Shown: positions 11,650-23,644, numbered from the stretch's first letter. The stretch: 64,000 bases of DNA from Hemibagrus wyckioides (GCF_019097595.1 NC_080734.1:18992892-19056891), one strand, 5' to 3'. A program made the numbers and translations. The notes: generated from the sequence alone by a model not told the origin.

Positions 11650-14227
11650 AGTAATTAACACAAGTAATTCTAGTTCTATTTTTATTGTAAGAACTTTAAG
11701 GTTTAAACTCAGCAAACCTGAAGGAAATAAAAGGTCACCTTTTACTGTGTATATCATTTTTTCAAGTTTAAGAAAAAAGGCTGTAACTTTTAGCCACTAT
11801 GCATGAGAAGGTGAGGTAATAACTTCTTCTGGACAGTTAACTGATCTGGAAGTCCAAACATAGCCTTCGATGGGCAGTGTTGCAAAACTACTGTGTGTTT
11901 GTTGTGTTGTGTGTGTGATAAGAAAAAATATCTAGTTTGAAGTATGAAAAAATGTGAGTTATTTTCAGAGCAACTCAGTTGATAAAGGTCATATTTTAGA
12001 GATTATTTCTCCTTTGTCTCAATAAACAACACACACACATTATAATGACTTACACCTTCCTTGTTTGCGAGCAAGAAAATCCAGATATTTGACTTATATT
12101 TCACCTGAGATGTGTATTAGATATCTGAGCACCTTTCTCTGGACATGCTTACATATAAAATCACAAAGGATTGTCTTTCTTTACCGTCTCAGGATATCAT
12201 CAGGTTTCATTGAGATAATTTAGCAATTAAGACCCAGAAATGGACTGAGAGGAAATATGTGAGATTTTGTCGTGAGAGATTAAAGAGAAGAGAGAAAGAG
12301 TGGCATGAGTAGGGTTATTCCATGCAGTCTCATGAGCACAAGGCAAATGTTTTACCACTTCATCACCTAGGAGCTTGTTAATTGACACTAAAGCAAACAC
12401 TTTGCGTACGCTTATCGCCGTGGTTGGTTTACTGCGCCAGTTTATATATTAAAGTGACTGCTGAAGAAGTCTAAAGTCTGAAGAGTGTAAAGGACTAGGT
12501 TTCTTACTTCAAGTAAAACTGGACTTAATTACAGTTTCCTAAATACAGTTTTCTTTAGTTAATGCTTGATGAAAATCATAATTGAAGCATATCATGTACA
12601 TAAAAAACTAATATATGATATAAATTGTGGACCTTAAATAAGTAGACCTGGTATTTAATAGACCAGTATAAAATAGTGTACCTACTTGATACTAGCAATA
12701 AAAAGACTAGTGTTTATTTCTACAAATATCCTTAGTCACGGATATGAAAAGTACTTCTCTCTGTGAGTACAGTAAAGCGCTCGGAGGGAATTTGATCGTG
12801 TAATTGAAAGAACTTGGCAGGTTTTAACACAATGTGTTGCGATCTGTTGAAACTCAAGAAAAAGTCATGTGAGATCGCTTCAGTCTTTTGTTCTAGAAGT
12901 AACCCAGATAGACATACGGTGAGAAGGAGAACTTTTGTATTTCCGTCTGTCTGTCTAGAAGAAAGGATAACTCTGAGATTTCCGAGGGTTCTGATTTCTG
13001 TTTAGAACTTAGCTTTAAGTGGAAAAAAATGCTCATCTGGTTTCAGTCTAGAGTTTCTGCAGATTTTCTTTGGTGTTTATTGTAAATACATTACTCTAGT
13101 TTGTTCGGTCTGTGATTGTTACCGTGGTTACGAACAATCTCCTTTCTCGTGCACGGTCACGCCTGATGCCTTGGAGTCTTGGAGTCGTTAATAAGTGATG
13201 GCTTTTGAGTGCCAGAGTCACTGTTTAAGATTATTGTTTGATGAATGGATTTAAGAGCATAGAGTCTATGTTGATGACTGTGATCTGTGTGTGTGTGTGT
13301 GTGTGTGTGGAGAGCCCAAGAGTCTCCACTTTCTTTCATCGAGTTTCAAGCCCTTGAAACGTACAAAATGACAAAGTTTAGCAGAAAGATGAGCCAGTCA
13401 GTGATGAAGACAAATGAGCTGAGAGTTTGACTCTAAGGACAGCTCGAGGAGGATGAAAGAGCCGTGAGAAGAAACGTCCTCCGACGCCTGACTTGAAGGG
13501 AGCGTGCAAGCGTGCTCACTCTGTTCTGGTCTAATCAGCGAAGTGATCTGAAACCACACAAACTTGCGGTCTGACTTTGAGCAAACAAAATCTTCACCAC
13601 CTTCTTCTCACACGCCGTACTTTACTGTATGAATGAGTCACGGTTCTGTTTTGCATTAAAACAGCCATGTCAGGAAGTGAGACAGAAAGATGACAACATA
13701 CAGAAAATGTCTGTATCTCTGACCTAAAAAAAACACACACAAAAAAATGCAATTGGATGGCGATCAACTGATGACCTTAGCCTGTAAATGTCTCTGATAA
13801 TTATTAGAAGGAAAACAAGAAGAAGAAAAAAATCTCCCCTTTCTGTCAATCCCTGTGTAAAAACTCCATTTCCTATGATCCATCATGCTCGCTTTTTATT
13901 ATCCATCACAGCTCACTTTTAGTGTTCTTCACCTGAGACTGAACAACTCCTCTCCCCTCCTCTGTCATTAACCTCCAATAACAGCAGCTGCACCGGGGCC
14001 TCTGTCTTCTGTCTACATGAGGAGAAGGTGTGGAGTTATTTTTGGACTGGTGCTGTGTGTATGGTATGAACATCTGGGGCCAAATGGTGGCTCTCACCGA
14101 AGGCCTGGCTGTGGGATGGTTGTGGGATTTGTTGAGTCAGCGCTGAAACACTTGCATCTGACCTGGTGCTGATTTCCAGTGTCTTTACTAGAAGGTTTGA
14201 GCTTTGTGTCAATCAGGTGTGGATCTT
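11184..14227. other. intronic DNA, one tetranucleotide repeat, no gene seen
   Basis: Mostly unique AT-rich sequence. It contains the CTAT array listed separately and (GT)n at 13288-13309. No coding exon with matching phase was found. Confidence 0.5.
11562..11649. repeat. (CTAT)n microsatellite, about 22 units
   Basis: Uninterrupted ctat tetranucleotides, the complement class of GATA repeats. Confidence 0.95.
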
Positions 14228-14433
14228 TTAAACCAGGGATCCTCAAATCTGGTCCACGAGATCCACTTTCCTGCAGAGTTTAGCTTGAACCTTAATCAAA
14301 CACACCTGAGCACGCTAATCAGTGTCTTCAGGATCATTAGAAAAATCACAGGTAGAGGAGTGTGATCAGGGTTGGAGCTAAACTCTGCAGTGGATTGACC
14401 CTCCAGGGCAAGATTTGAGGAACCCTGGTTTAA
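14228..14433. mobile_element. TTAA-flanked MITE (piggyBac-type), 198 bp
   Basis: The element at 14232-14429 starts ACCAGGG and ends CCCTGGT, and both ends are flanked by TTAA (14228-14231 and 14430-14433). The terminal inverted repeat extends imperfectly for about 50 bp (ctgcagagtttagct on the left, its complement agctaaactctgcag on the right). There is no room for a transposase, so it is a non-autonomous element. TTAA duplication is the hallmark of piggyBac-like transposition; the exact family name is not assigned. Confidence 0.82.
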
Positions 14434-17400
14434 CCTGGACACACACATATTCACATTCACATGGCAATGCAAGTCACATTTTTTAAATATTAGGCACACT
14501 TAGACCACGGTTTGTGCTCTCTCTGCTGCTTCAGGTAGCTCTCCTGATGGCTTGCCTTTTCCGAGCTCCAGTGATGCCCAGGAGGCTTCTCACCTCACCT
14601 CCCACCTCAACCCGACTGCAGCACTAACCCTAACCCCACTTTAGTTTGTTCTTCACCACAAAGTCTGTTGCATCCTATCCAATACATTTCCCTGGACGAA
14701 GAACGAAGGGTTAAAATCTTCTTCAAATTTGCTTCTCCATTTGCTGACATGCCACTGTGCTAATGTTTTAAAGGTGCAAGTGATGTCCCCGTAATTTCCC
14801 AGGAAGTGTACGAGACCTAGTAAAAGTCTTTTGTAATTATGGGGCAGGACAAGAAGAAAATGTCAGTTAACCACATCAGACATCCTGGGATTTGGATCCT
14901 GGCTCGCATTCCTGATTAATTATTGTTATTTTTTTGTTCACAGTGCAGAAAGACTTGGTTGAACTTTATTTCTGTCCATGCATAACTGACAAAATGACAT
15001 TTTTATTATATTTAATTATATCAATGGAATTAGTTTTCACCTCTGTGTGTCTGCTTACGTCTCCTGTCAGGAGAATCCATATACTATAAAATAGTTGTAT
15101 ATTGTTTATTGCATCTTTGATCAAAAAAGCATCATTTATATGTTGTATAGGTGTTTATCTTCAACGACTAAAGTTCTGTGTAAAGTCCTGACTCGTTTTT
15201 ATATCAGACTCACAGCCAGAAAAGAATTTATTTATTTATACTTTATGATTTATGATTTGAAAATGTCCCATAATTCCAATCACCACTGAAACCGAATGCT
15301 GGTGTACAAAAAAATGTAAATAGCTTGACCACTAGAAAGGTGATGAGGCCGAAGTGATTGGGTTAATGGTCATGAGTCTGAGGTGTGGACCTGGCATGAT
15401 GGTGTTAGAAAGAAGAGCTGAACCAAATATTTCCTTCAATATTTACAAGAGTTCTTCGAGGTGTTGTGGAATGTGTAAAAATCCTTCACTCTCTGAGAAA
15501 CAGAGATCAGATACATGGCAAATCTCTTTACATTCTTGCAGATCGTCAGGAAACAAGCCTTGAAACGGATAAACTATGCACATAAAGAATGATGAAGAGA
15601 GAGGAAAATGATCTGATCTGAAAGGCGCCACATTATTGGGCTTCTTTATAGAAGTCTTAATAATGTTCTGGAATGTTCTGAGCCTTGCCAATCCTTTTAA
15701 CAGCTGTTTTGTCGGCTGGGAGGCCTACAGCGCCGATAAAATATCTTTATCTCTGTGTGTGTGTGTGTCTGTGTGTGTGTGTGAAGGGGACAGGAAAACT
15801 GTGTTTCCCGTAAGTCTTAGTTCTTGTACCCTTGGGGCGTGTCAGAGAGGGAGCAGGTCTACACTTTTGACGGGTGTGTCTCCAGGGGCTGCGATATATG
15901 GAAAAGGCAAAAGGCCATCTCAGGTCACCGGTTCATGTTCATGTGCTCCACTGTGTTTGTTTCTGCATGCAAGTCTGTCTGAGTGTGAGTAAAACACATT
16001 GACTTTGTCCTTTATTATTCTCAGACCTATGCGTCACACCGAAGTGTGGAGTCTCCCAGGCATGTGTGTGAGACACCTGGATGTTTTCCTCTGCCATCTG
16101 CACACATAAATCTAGTGGATCCTGTCACTGTCTGAATACCAATCAAATGTGTCATGATGAAGCACTGTTAGCTAACAGGGGCACTAACGTCATAAGGAAA
16201 TGCTTTTCAGAAGAAAAGCAACATACATGGAAAACCACAACCACACATTAGATTTTTAGTGAGGGGAAATTGTCAGCACTGCTGGTGGTGCATTAATAAA
16301 GCTATGTAAAGCTCAGTCTGAATGAGTCTGAGTAACAGACAGTGATGATTTCTCTAATGGCATCTGATCTGGGCCCTTGATTGCTGTTGTAGAAAGGACA
16401 TTAATTAGTTACAGTGCATTATTTACTGTCCAGTGTTACCCAAATGAGGATGAGGTTCCCTTCTGAGCCTGGTTCCTCTCAAGGTTTCTTCCTCATATCA
16501 TCACAGGGAGTTTTTCCTCACCACCTTCGCCACAGGCTTCTCATTAGGGATAAAACAGCTTAATAATTTAATTTCTTTTCTGTTGTAAAGCTGCTGTGAG
16601 ACAATGTCCATTGTAAAAGGTGCTATACAAATAAAATTGAATTGAATTGATCATGGGAATAAGCAGAAGATTAGAAATGTGAAGGTTGTACTGTGGCCCA
16701 AAGCACTTGTCCGAGAAAGAAGTTTTCTCCAGGTCTGCAGGGTTAGGCGGGTGTCATACGGGTGTCTCCTGGTTTAGTCATTTGCTCTGTTCTCAGCTAC
16801 AGAAGAGACAACAGAGTGCTTATATTTTGATTAGACTCTAGGACAAAAGCACCAATGTGTTTAGTTCACCTCCTGAAGGGATCGGCCAATCCCTTTCAGT
16901 AAAAAGTAGAGAAAGCTAAACCCGTCAGGTGGAGGAGATGAATGTGAGCACAGGTGAGGTTTAAAGTTTAGCAGCCAATCTAAAATTATAGGCAAGAACA
17001 AATTCAAAACCAGGCAGGGGATCAGGCAATAAGCAAATACCAAAATAGCTAGACAAATCCAAACTCGTTAAAATCAGGAACAAACAAAGTCAAAACCAGA
17101 AAAACACGAGCAATGAACAAAAGCCTGGAAAGTCTTTGTGGTGAGTAAGTGTACTTAGAGCACACACTGGAATGGGTTTAGCAGAGTGACTTCTAGAGGG
17201 TTCTGAGCATACTCAGCCCAGGGAAGGAACTGAGCCCTGTTGGTTCTCAGCTCAGATCTGAGCCCCTGTCACTCACAGTGTCAAGTAAAGAAAAACATGA
17301 GTGAACACCATTTTGTCGACCGGCTAAGGGCGAAAGGCACAAGGATTTATAGAACCAGTTAACAATCACCACAACAATGGTGTGGGTCAGACATTCAGGG

Positions 17401-18762
17401 AGGATGGGATGAAGTTGTCCACCAGGTGAGACCAGGGTCACTGCAGTGTGGGCAAAGGAACAGGTTTCCCTGCTGGAAGAGTTTGTGGAACCATGGCTTG
17501 GGCACACAATGAGCATTTTAACCTAGGACAGATTTTGATTGTCTGCCTTAATGGATTTAGCATTGAGGGGCTACCTCACCAACTCAGCCAATGACAGAGA
17601 CAGACCGGGATCTCTCAAGAGATGGTTAACTGGTTAACCATCAGTGGTTATCAAAGGTTAACTGGGGCAAAATCCTAAGAGATGCCCTGGACAGAGGATG
17701 ATGAGGTGGACCTGCAAACGACTCTCTGCCTAGTGAAACTGGAAACTTTCCTTGCCTGGAAACTTCGCTCTGCCTAGTGACTCTGCCCTTTCCCTGACTT
17801 TGGCCTATTGCACTGGTAATCATGTTTGGTCAGACTATGGATATCTTACCTGGAAGTCCAGGACCCTGTAAAAGGCTGAGTAAACACATCAAGGGAGGGT
17901 CATATCAAGTTAGCACTGATAGTAGCCCAGGACTACAGAACCATCATCCACTGCACACCACATGTTCACATCACACACCAAGTCACATGATCACAATCAC
18001 CTAAATACTCTTGGTCTAGTGTCTGTTATTGTTTTATGTTGTCGTATCCATGCCATGCATGTGTATATTTCATGGTTGTCTTATTTATGTTTGTGTTTGT
18101 TACGTAATCCAAGTCTTTGTGTTTAACTTGTGTTTAAATACTTCACACTTCCATCTGCCTCCATCCAATCCGTGACATAATAAAATATTATTGACCAGTA
18201 TTAAATGATAACTACAGTCCTGATGGTGTAACTAGATTAGTAGACTTCAATGAGAATAATACTTAATCCACCCAGATTTATTAAATGTAGAGTCCTAGTG
18301 GTCAAATAAAGTCTCTAAAGCTTCCCCACCATAGATCAGTACTCAGAGATATATGAGTGCCTTGTCTCAGTTATTTATTTCTAAGCTGTTTTCACATCCT
18401 CTGTTACTCGCCTGTATTAGCTAGCATATGAGTGTTTGCTGAGTAATTTCCAACCAAAGCAGTTCAATTGTTCTGCTTTTAACAGATTGTAAGGAACGCC
18501 ACAGCTGTAACCCTTCCACCTAAAGCAAACAGATTTTCCTTTTAACAGTCACAGCCACTTCAACATATCCCATCAATAATCACCGGGCAGAACTTTGAGG
18601 GACTAAATATTTGGTTTTGTGGATGTGGGGGAAAAGGCAGTAATAGTACACTGTCATAAAGATCAAAGATTGACCTCTGGGTGACTTTGTCTTTGGCTAT
18701 CGTTTGACGCAGTTGGCTGCTCATCACAGCTAACCCTCCCACGTTGCTCTCTTATTGGCCAG
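14434..18762. other. intronic DNA before the Ig1 exon
   Basis: Largely unique, with (GT)n at about 15753-15783 and one dispersed repeat at 16437-16651. From about 17000 to 18180 the sequence has a repeat-like texture (repeated catcatc and cacca words, short open frames on the minus strand) that could be an old retroelement remnant, but I could not recognise a domain. The last bases give the polypyrimidine/AG acceptor of exon A. Confidence 0.45.
16437..16651 (+). mobile_element. dispersed retroelement 3' end with (TTGAA)n tail
   Basis: The segment runs from tctgagcctggttcctctca to ctatacaaataaaattgaat and ends in a short ttgaa repeat. A second diverged copy in the same orientation lies at 21195-21420 and shares ctcattagggataaaa and the gctatacaa end with a longer ttgaa tail. 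The A-rich pentanucleotide tail and the shared 3' end suggest a LINE or SINE 3' end common in fish; the family is not named. Confidence 0.7.
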
Positions 18763-18938
18763 GTGGTTCTGTGAGGGGCGGGAGCTGCACCACTGTCCTG
18801 ATATTCAGATCTGGCAGGATGGTGACCTGCACACGCTGGTGATTGCTGAGGCTTTTGAGGACGACACGGGCAGGTACACCTGCGTAGCCTCCAACGCTTT
18901 GGGAGCAGACAACACCTCTGCTGAGGTCTACATCGAGG
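18763..18938 (+). CDS. palld: palladin exon A: C-terminal half of Ig1
   Basis: The exon starts after cttattggccag and ends before gtgggg. The first base completes a codon from an upstream exon (phase 2), followed by 58 codons that begin WFCEGRELH and include DDTGRYTCVASNALG, then one base of a split Gly codon. It supplies the conserved Trp of strand C and the DxGxYxC signature with the second disulphide Cys of an I-set Ig domain. The first half of the domain, with the first Cys, must be on an exon upstream of the window, since no matching exon with a phase-2 donor was found in 1-18762. The following intron is only 133 bp. Ig1 belongs to the longest palladin isoform. Confidence 0.92.
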
Positions 18939-19071
18939 GTGGGGATCTTGTGTAGATGCACTCAATCATACATACACACATTTGTATAGTTGTATACTGA
19001 TGTATTACAGTCTCTCTCTCTCTCTCTCTCTCTCTTGCTCTTGTTCTCACGTATTCAATCACCATCCTCAG

Positions 19072-19138
19072 GAGCCTCATCTTCAGACTCAGACGGGGAA
19101 GGATCAGCGTCCAAATCTAAGTCAGGAGCCATGCCGCA
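19072..19138 (+). CDS. palld: palladin exon B: Ser/Asp-rich linker after Ig1
   Basis: Acceptor accatcctcag, donor gtatgt after GCCGCA. The first two bases complete the split Gly codon and 21 codons read ASSSDSDGEGSASKSKSGAMP, ending with two bases of a Gln codon. This matches the acidic-serine linker that follows the first Ig of vertebrate palladin. The internal Met (ATG at 19131, context GGAGCCATGC, favourable) corresponds to the Met of the MPQAQKK stretch, a position I recall as the possible start of the middle-size (about 140 kDa) isoform; that use is inferred here and not visible. The serine and acidic residues make it a likely phosphorylation segment, which is also inference. Confidence 0.88.
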
Positions 19139-20192
19139 GTATGTGTTTCACTATGACTCTGACACCCCTGACAGTGCCTTTAAAACTAATTAATACCGCT
19201 CATAACAGCTTTATAATAGGTAACAGGCTTGCAATATCTTTCTAATAAAGCAGTGAAAACACTAAGACACAATCTCCGAATTCTGTGCCTATTCTGTGAA
19301 TTACTCTCCTAATGAATTCTAATCCTCTTATCTTTCTCTGAATCTCTTTTATTTCTCCGTCTGTCGCTATTTGCTGGTGTCGCTTAAGCCATCTTTTTCT
19401 CTCCTAAAATCATTTCTTCATCCCCCTTTCTCACATCCATCGCTCTTTCTTTATTTGTTGCAACGTTGTCCCTGGCTCTAAATGACGTCACTAGCGGTGT
19501 TAGAGACTGCACTCACGTTGCTCCATGGTGGATTAGTGAATTTAAAACTAGCACGATGTTTCCAGGATATCCTCGAGCGTTTCTGGAGTGAGTGAAAGAG
19601 TGTAAGAGTGTAGTCATCCTACACACCAAAACACACTGTTTACAGTTTATCATTAAACCTGCTGTTTTTACGATAAACTTGTTTTTATGATTAGCTTCAT
19701 GTTTTTTGTCTGTTGTTTTCATGATGTCAGGTAACACCATGTATAATTATGTACACCTCAGCGATGCCCTTTACCCAACACAAAGAAAGCAAAATAAGAT
19801 ATTTCCTGCTTACTTCTTTTACACCTGAGAAAAAGTTCGATCAAAATTGCTTCTGAAAACATTTTTCCACATGAGAGGTTAGGCTATGCTAGTAAAGTCT
19901 GTCCACATGGCGGCCATCTTGAAAATGTTCCAGGGCAGTCTCCAGGCTTCTATCTACTTCTAGAGTGAGAGACACCATTTCAGAAAACAACATGGCATGA
20001 ATAATATGTGGTTTTTGGCTCAGGTAACATAATAAAAATATCGCTTTTCAGGTTGCACTGGCTACACGGCATGCTCGTTTCTCCCTAACTAGCTCGCTTT
20101 AATCCAAACTACCACAAACTGCAATCTACACTGCTTTCTGCAAGTTTCATCTAACAGAAATATGTACAACAATACACCCCTGAGAAATGGGC

Positions 20193-21060
20193 CTGACACA
20201 GTGCCATGAAAAAATATTTGCTCCCTTCCTGATTTCTTCAATTTTTCTATATTTGTCACACTTCATTGTTTCAGATCTTCAAACTAAATTTAAAATAAGA
20301 CGTGAACACAAAATAGAATTTTTAACAATAGGATTGTTAGTTTATTTATTGAAGGAAAAATGTTATCCAAGACCAACTGAACGTAACCCTGTGTGAAAAA
20401 GTAATTGCCCCCTAGTTACTGGGAATCAATCAATTAATCAAAACAGGGTTCTATTTAGACTAGATACACCGAGCCTTGATTACTGCCAGCCCTGTTAGAT
20501 CTGAACATCACTTAAAATAAAAGTAATAAAAGCTTTCAGAAATGTGAAGTAGACTAAAACGTTGTAATATGTTCAGTAGTACACTAGGCTGTAATTCTGG
20601 ATGAAATAAATCATGGAACCGTGATGAATTTTCCCAGAGAATTCTGGGAATTTTCACCACAATTCCTCCAAACATGCATGAACGACTCATTCAGGAAGTC
20701 ACAAAGGAATCTAAGGAACTGCAGGCCTTCGATCATCTCAGAAAGGCTTAGCATTCATGACCACACCATTAAAAATCTTAATTGGAAGAGCTGCAAGATG
20801 AAAACTACCTCTAATCAAGAGGAACATAAGAACACCATGATGACTCCTAAGACTTCTGGGAAAATGTCCTGTGGACTGATGAGTCAAAAGTGGAACTTTT
20901 TGGAAGGCATGTTACATCTGGCAGAAAGCTACTGCAGCATTCCACAATAAGATCATCATCAGACATGGTGGTGGTAGCATGAGCTGAGGAACATGAACAA
21001 GTCCACCTCTGAATGGCTCAAAAGAATTCAAAGTTGCGGTATTCCTGACTGGAGCCCCGT
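20193..21060 (+). pseudogene. degraded Tc1/mariner-like transposon
   Basis: The left end acagtgccatgaaaaaatat is typical of a fish DNA-transposon terminus, and a subterminal echo (gaaaaagtaattgcccc) lies near 20396. Downstream, broken frames still read Tc1 transposase signatures: a WTDES-like block near 20874-20890 (the first catalytic Asp region) and an HNK...RHGGGSM block near 20941-20980. Frames are disrupted by stops and shifts, so the element is inactive. No clear right terminus was found. Confidence 0.75.
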
Positions 21061-21118
21061 TGGGAAGCTGTGGCGGGAATGACAGGTTATTATGTTTATG
21101 GGGGGCATTTACTATATT

Positions 21119-21900
21119 GGACACCCCTCCAAATCATTGAGTTCAGGTGTTGTTTTTCAGGGGTTGGGCTCGGGCGCCTTAGTTCCAGTGAAATCAGTTC
21201 CAGGCTTGCTCATTAGGGATAAAATAGGATAAAATAGTCTAATTATAGAATTTAATAATTTATTCTTATTTCTAGTTAATTATTATTATTTTTTTTATTA
21301 TTATTTTTCATTTTCCCCTCTCCTTTCTCTATTTTCTTCTTTTGTAAAACTGCTTTGAGATAATGTTCATTGTAAAAGGCGCTATACAAAATAAATTGAA
21401 TTGAATTGAATTGAATTGAAAGGAACTCTTAATGCTTCAGCTTCATACCAAGACAGTTTGGACAATTTCATGCTCCCAACCTTGTGGGAACAGTTTGGGG
21501 ATGACCCCTTCCTGTTCCAACATGACTGCACACCAGTGCACAAAGTGAGTGAGTTTGGTGTGGAGGAACTTGACTGGCCTGCGCAGTGTCCTGACCTCAA
21601 CCTGATAGAACACCTTTGGGATGAATTAGAGCAGAGGATTTAAGGTTTAGGAGTGTGTTTATGGGAATTTTTGACCAATCCTCTAGAAGTGCATTCATGT
21701 GGTCAGGCACTGATGTTGGACGAGAAGGTCTGGTTCGCAGTCTCTGAGCCCTAGAGTCCTAAAAAGGTGTTTTATCAGGTTGAGGTCAGGACTCTGTGCA
21801 GGTCAGTCAAGTTCCTTTACAGGGGTTGTTAGGCCAAACCCAACCCCTGAAAAACAACACCTGGATTCAATGATTTTTAGGGGTGTCCCAAACCTTTGAC
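21119..21900. pseudogene. Tc1-like element with fold-back transposase fragments
   Basis: Matching inverted ends of about 50 bp lie at 21119-21171 and about 21832-21900 (both contain the word for caggtgttgtttttcagggg). Inside, 21425-21643 on the plus strand encodes a Tc1 transposase C-terminal part with FQHD, GVEELDWPAQCPDLNLIEHLW and WDELEQ. The adjoining 21640-21830 is the reverse complement of a related Tc1 stretch. The dispersed repeat at 21195-21420 sits between the left end and the coding fragment. The copy is rearranged and dead. Confidence 0.75.
21195..21420 (+). mobile_element. second copy of the (TTGAA)n-tailed dispersed repeat
   Basis: It shares the 3' end with the copy at 16437-16651 (ctcattagggataaaa, gtaaaa-ctgct, gctatacaa) and ends in five ttgaa units. 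It is inserted inside the left part of the Tc1-like element, so it is younger than that element or was captured with it. Confidence 0.7.
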
Positions 21901-22474
21901 AATGTATGTGATATATAGATTTGGCAAGATGACATTGATTATACAATCCAACATAGCAACACAAAATCTTTCCTGGTGATTTGACATTAGGGTCACGTCC
22001 CAAATCAGAGACCACTAGCCAGGGATGTGTCCATCCAAACATTCTCTCACAATAACCAATGCTTCCACACCAAAGAGACAGGAGAAAGATGATGACTCAG
22101 CAGAAGCACTCAAAACATGAAATCTAGCAGAACCAAACCCAAGAGCAGAGCCGAACCCGGCTCTTCAACGGAATCGAACTTAATAAGCCGTGTCGCTGCC
22201 TTGTGGACCTACATCCGGCCGTTAGGGATTAATAGGCCAAGACCAACCTCAGTCTTTCAGCCATCTCTGTCTTTGAAGCGCACTCGGCCTTGATGGAGCA
22301 TGAACCCACTCGCTTTCGCTTTAGGTGAAGCATGAAGTAAACGAAAATCTGTGACGGATGATGATGATGGAATCGTTTTATTTTTAGCTCTTCTAAGTCT
22401 GTAGCTGTGTAGCTGTTTTTTGTGTATAACCAGTGTGTGCAGTTTTCCTGAGTAACTCTGAGATATTTCCTCAG

Positions 22475-22583
22475 GGCTCAGAAGAAAACAGCGTCAGTGT
22501 CCTTGACCATTCGTACATCTTCACCGAAAAGCCCTGATAAACCATCACTCCGCTCCACACTGCTCCAGCCACTGTCACAGAGA
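22475..22583 (+). CDS. palld: palladin exon C: basic/serine linker between Ig1 and Ig2
   Basis: Acceptor atttcctcag, donor gtaaga after CAGAGA. One base completes Gln, then 36 codons begin AQKKTASVSLTIRTSSPKSP and end PLSQR, phase 0. The QKKT..SVSLTI..SSPK pattern matches the human palladin linker after the first Ig. It is a disordered linker with no folded domain visible. It is shorter than its human counterpart as I remember it, which is a common difference in linkers. A (CA)n run begins 10 bases after the donor. Confidence 0.9.
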
Positions 22584-22779
22584 GTAAGACACACACACAC
22601 ACACACATACGAGAACACTTACATGTGGTTTTTAAGTACATGGGTCTGGAAAGATCATTAAGAATGACAGTAACAGATGTCAGGATGCACAGAAATCTGA
22701 TACACTTCTTAGCAAGATGAATACATATAATAATATTTAATTGACAGAAGCAATCTCTCTCTCTCTCTCTCTCTCTCAG

Positions 22780-22848
22780 GTTCAGAGCCCTGTCTCCTCA
22801 CAGTATTCTGGTGATGGACTTGTCTCAGCTCCCCCTACCTTCACCAAG
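22780..22848 (+). CDS. palld: palladin exon D: linker into Ig2, PPTFTK
   Basis: 69 nt, 23 codons, in phase 0 at both ends. It reads from VQSPVSSQYSG to SAPPTFTK, the latter being the usual lead-in of an I-set domain (compare PPVFTK in human palladin). The acceptor polypyrimidine tract is a (CT)n microsatellite (22753-22777) that runs directly into cag. The donor is gtaaat. The exon is symmetric (phase 0-0), so it could be skipped without a frameshift, though that would remove the first strand of Ig2. Confidence 0.87.
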
Positions 22849-22856
22849 GTAAATAC

Positions 22857-22888
<32 letters not shown>

Positions 22889-23376
22889 ACAGGAAGTGAT
22901 TGATCTCTTTTCTTGTTTTTTTGCTCTTCCACCATCTACCTGTCCCTCCCTCCCTCCCTCCATCTCTCTTTTCTTTCATCTGCCGTTCACTGAGCATTAA
23001 CACAACACAGAGCAGTGGATTTACAGAAGAATTTCTCGTATACATTTACAAACACACACACACACACAGACACACACACACACTTCATGGTAAGGGTAAT
23101 CCCAGGACTTTCTTTTGAAACTCAAGGCCTCCTAGAACAAATCTAAGCTGCATTAAAGGCACATGTAGCACATGAAAGTCACAGAATCTCCGATTACGAG
23201 AAGACTAGTGTCCTTCAAACACAAAACAAGAAACTTACACAGAATGAAATGAATCATGATGATCTTCTACATTGTGTAATGAAAATGTCAACACAAAATC
23301 TGCCACATGTCGAATAAGGAAGAGAAACAACACTATAAAATATCAAAGCTTATTGTAATGAAATCAAAGCTCCTCG

Positions 23377-23409
<33 letters not shown>

Positions 23410-23644
23410 CATCACTGTGACAATATTGAATGATAAATGATGATGTTGCTGTATATCCTAAAGAGATGCCGTGTGTGTGTGTGTGTGTGTGTGTGGTTTA
23501 TAGTGGACATTAAGAATATTTGTAAGGTATTAGTTACTTTAAAAAGCAGAACATTTAACAGTAACCTCCTCTAAATTTCTATCCTGTGTGTGTGTGTGTG
23601 TTTCTCTCACTCCATCCTCTTTACCCCTCTCTTTCTCTGTGTAG
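22849..23644. other. intron between exons D and E, GT/CA microsatellites
   Basis: Contains (CA)n at about 23051-23082 and three (GT)n blocks at about 23380-23408, 23470-23494 and 23585-23600. The last one lies about 40 bp upstream of the exon E acceptor. No other feature was recognised. Confidence 0.6.

Larger units (their letters stand above)
19139..22474. other. intron between exons B and C
   Basis: About 3.3 kb. It holds two degraded Tc1/mariner-type elements (20193-21060 and 21119-21900) and a dispersed retroelement tail (21195-21420) described separately. The rest is unique, with no coding exon. Confidence 0.7.

Noticed and set aside
17247..17516. 89-codon minus-strand frame
   Set aside because: No recognisable family; composition and flanks look like old repeat DNA. 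Could be a retroelement remnant but cannot be supported.
18560..18965. Minus-strand frames across exon A
   Set aside because: They are shadows of the plus-strand Ig1 exon.
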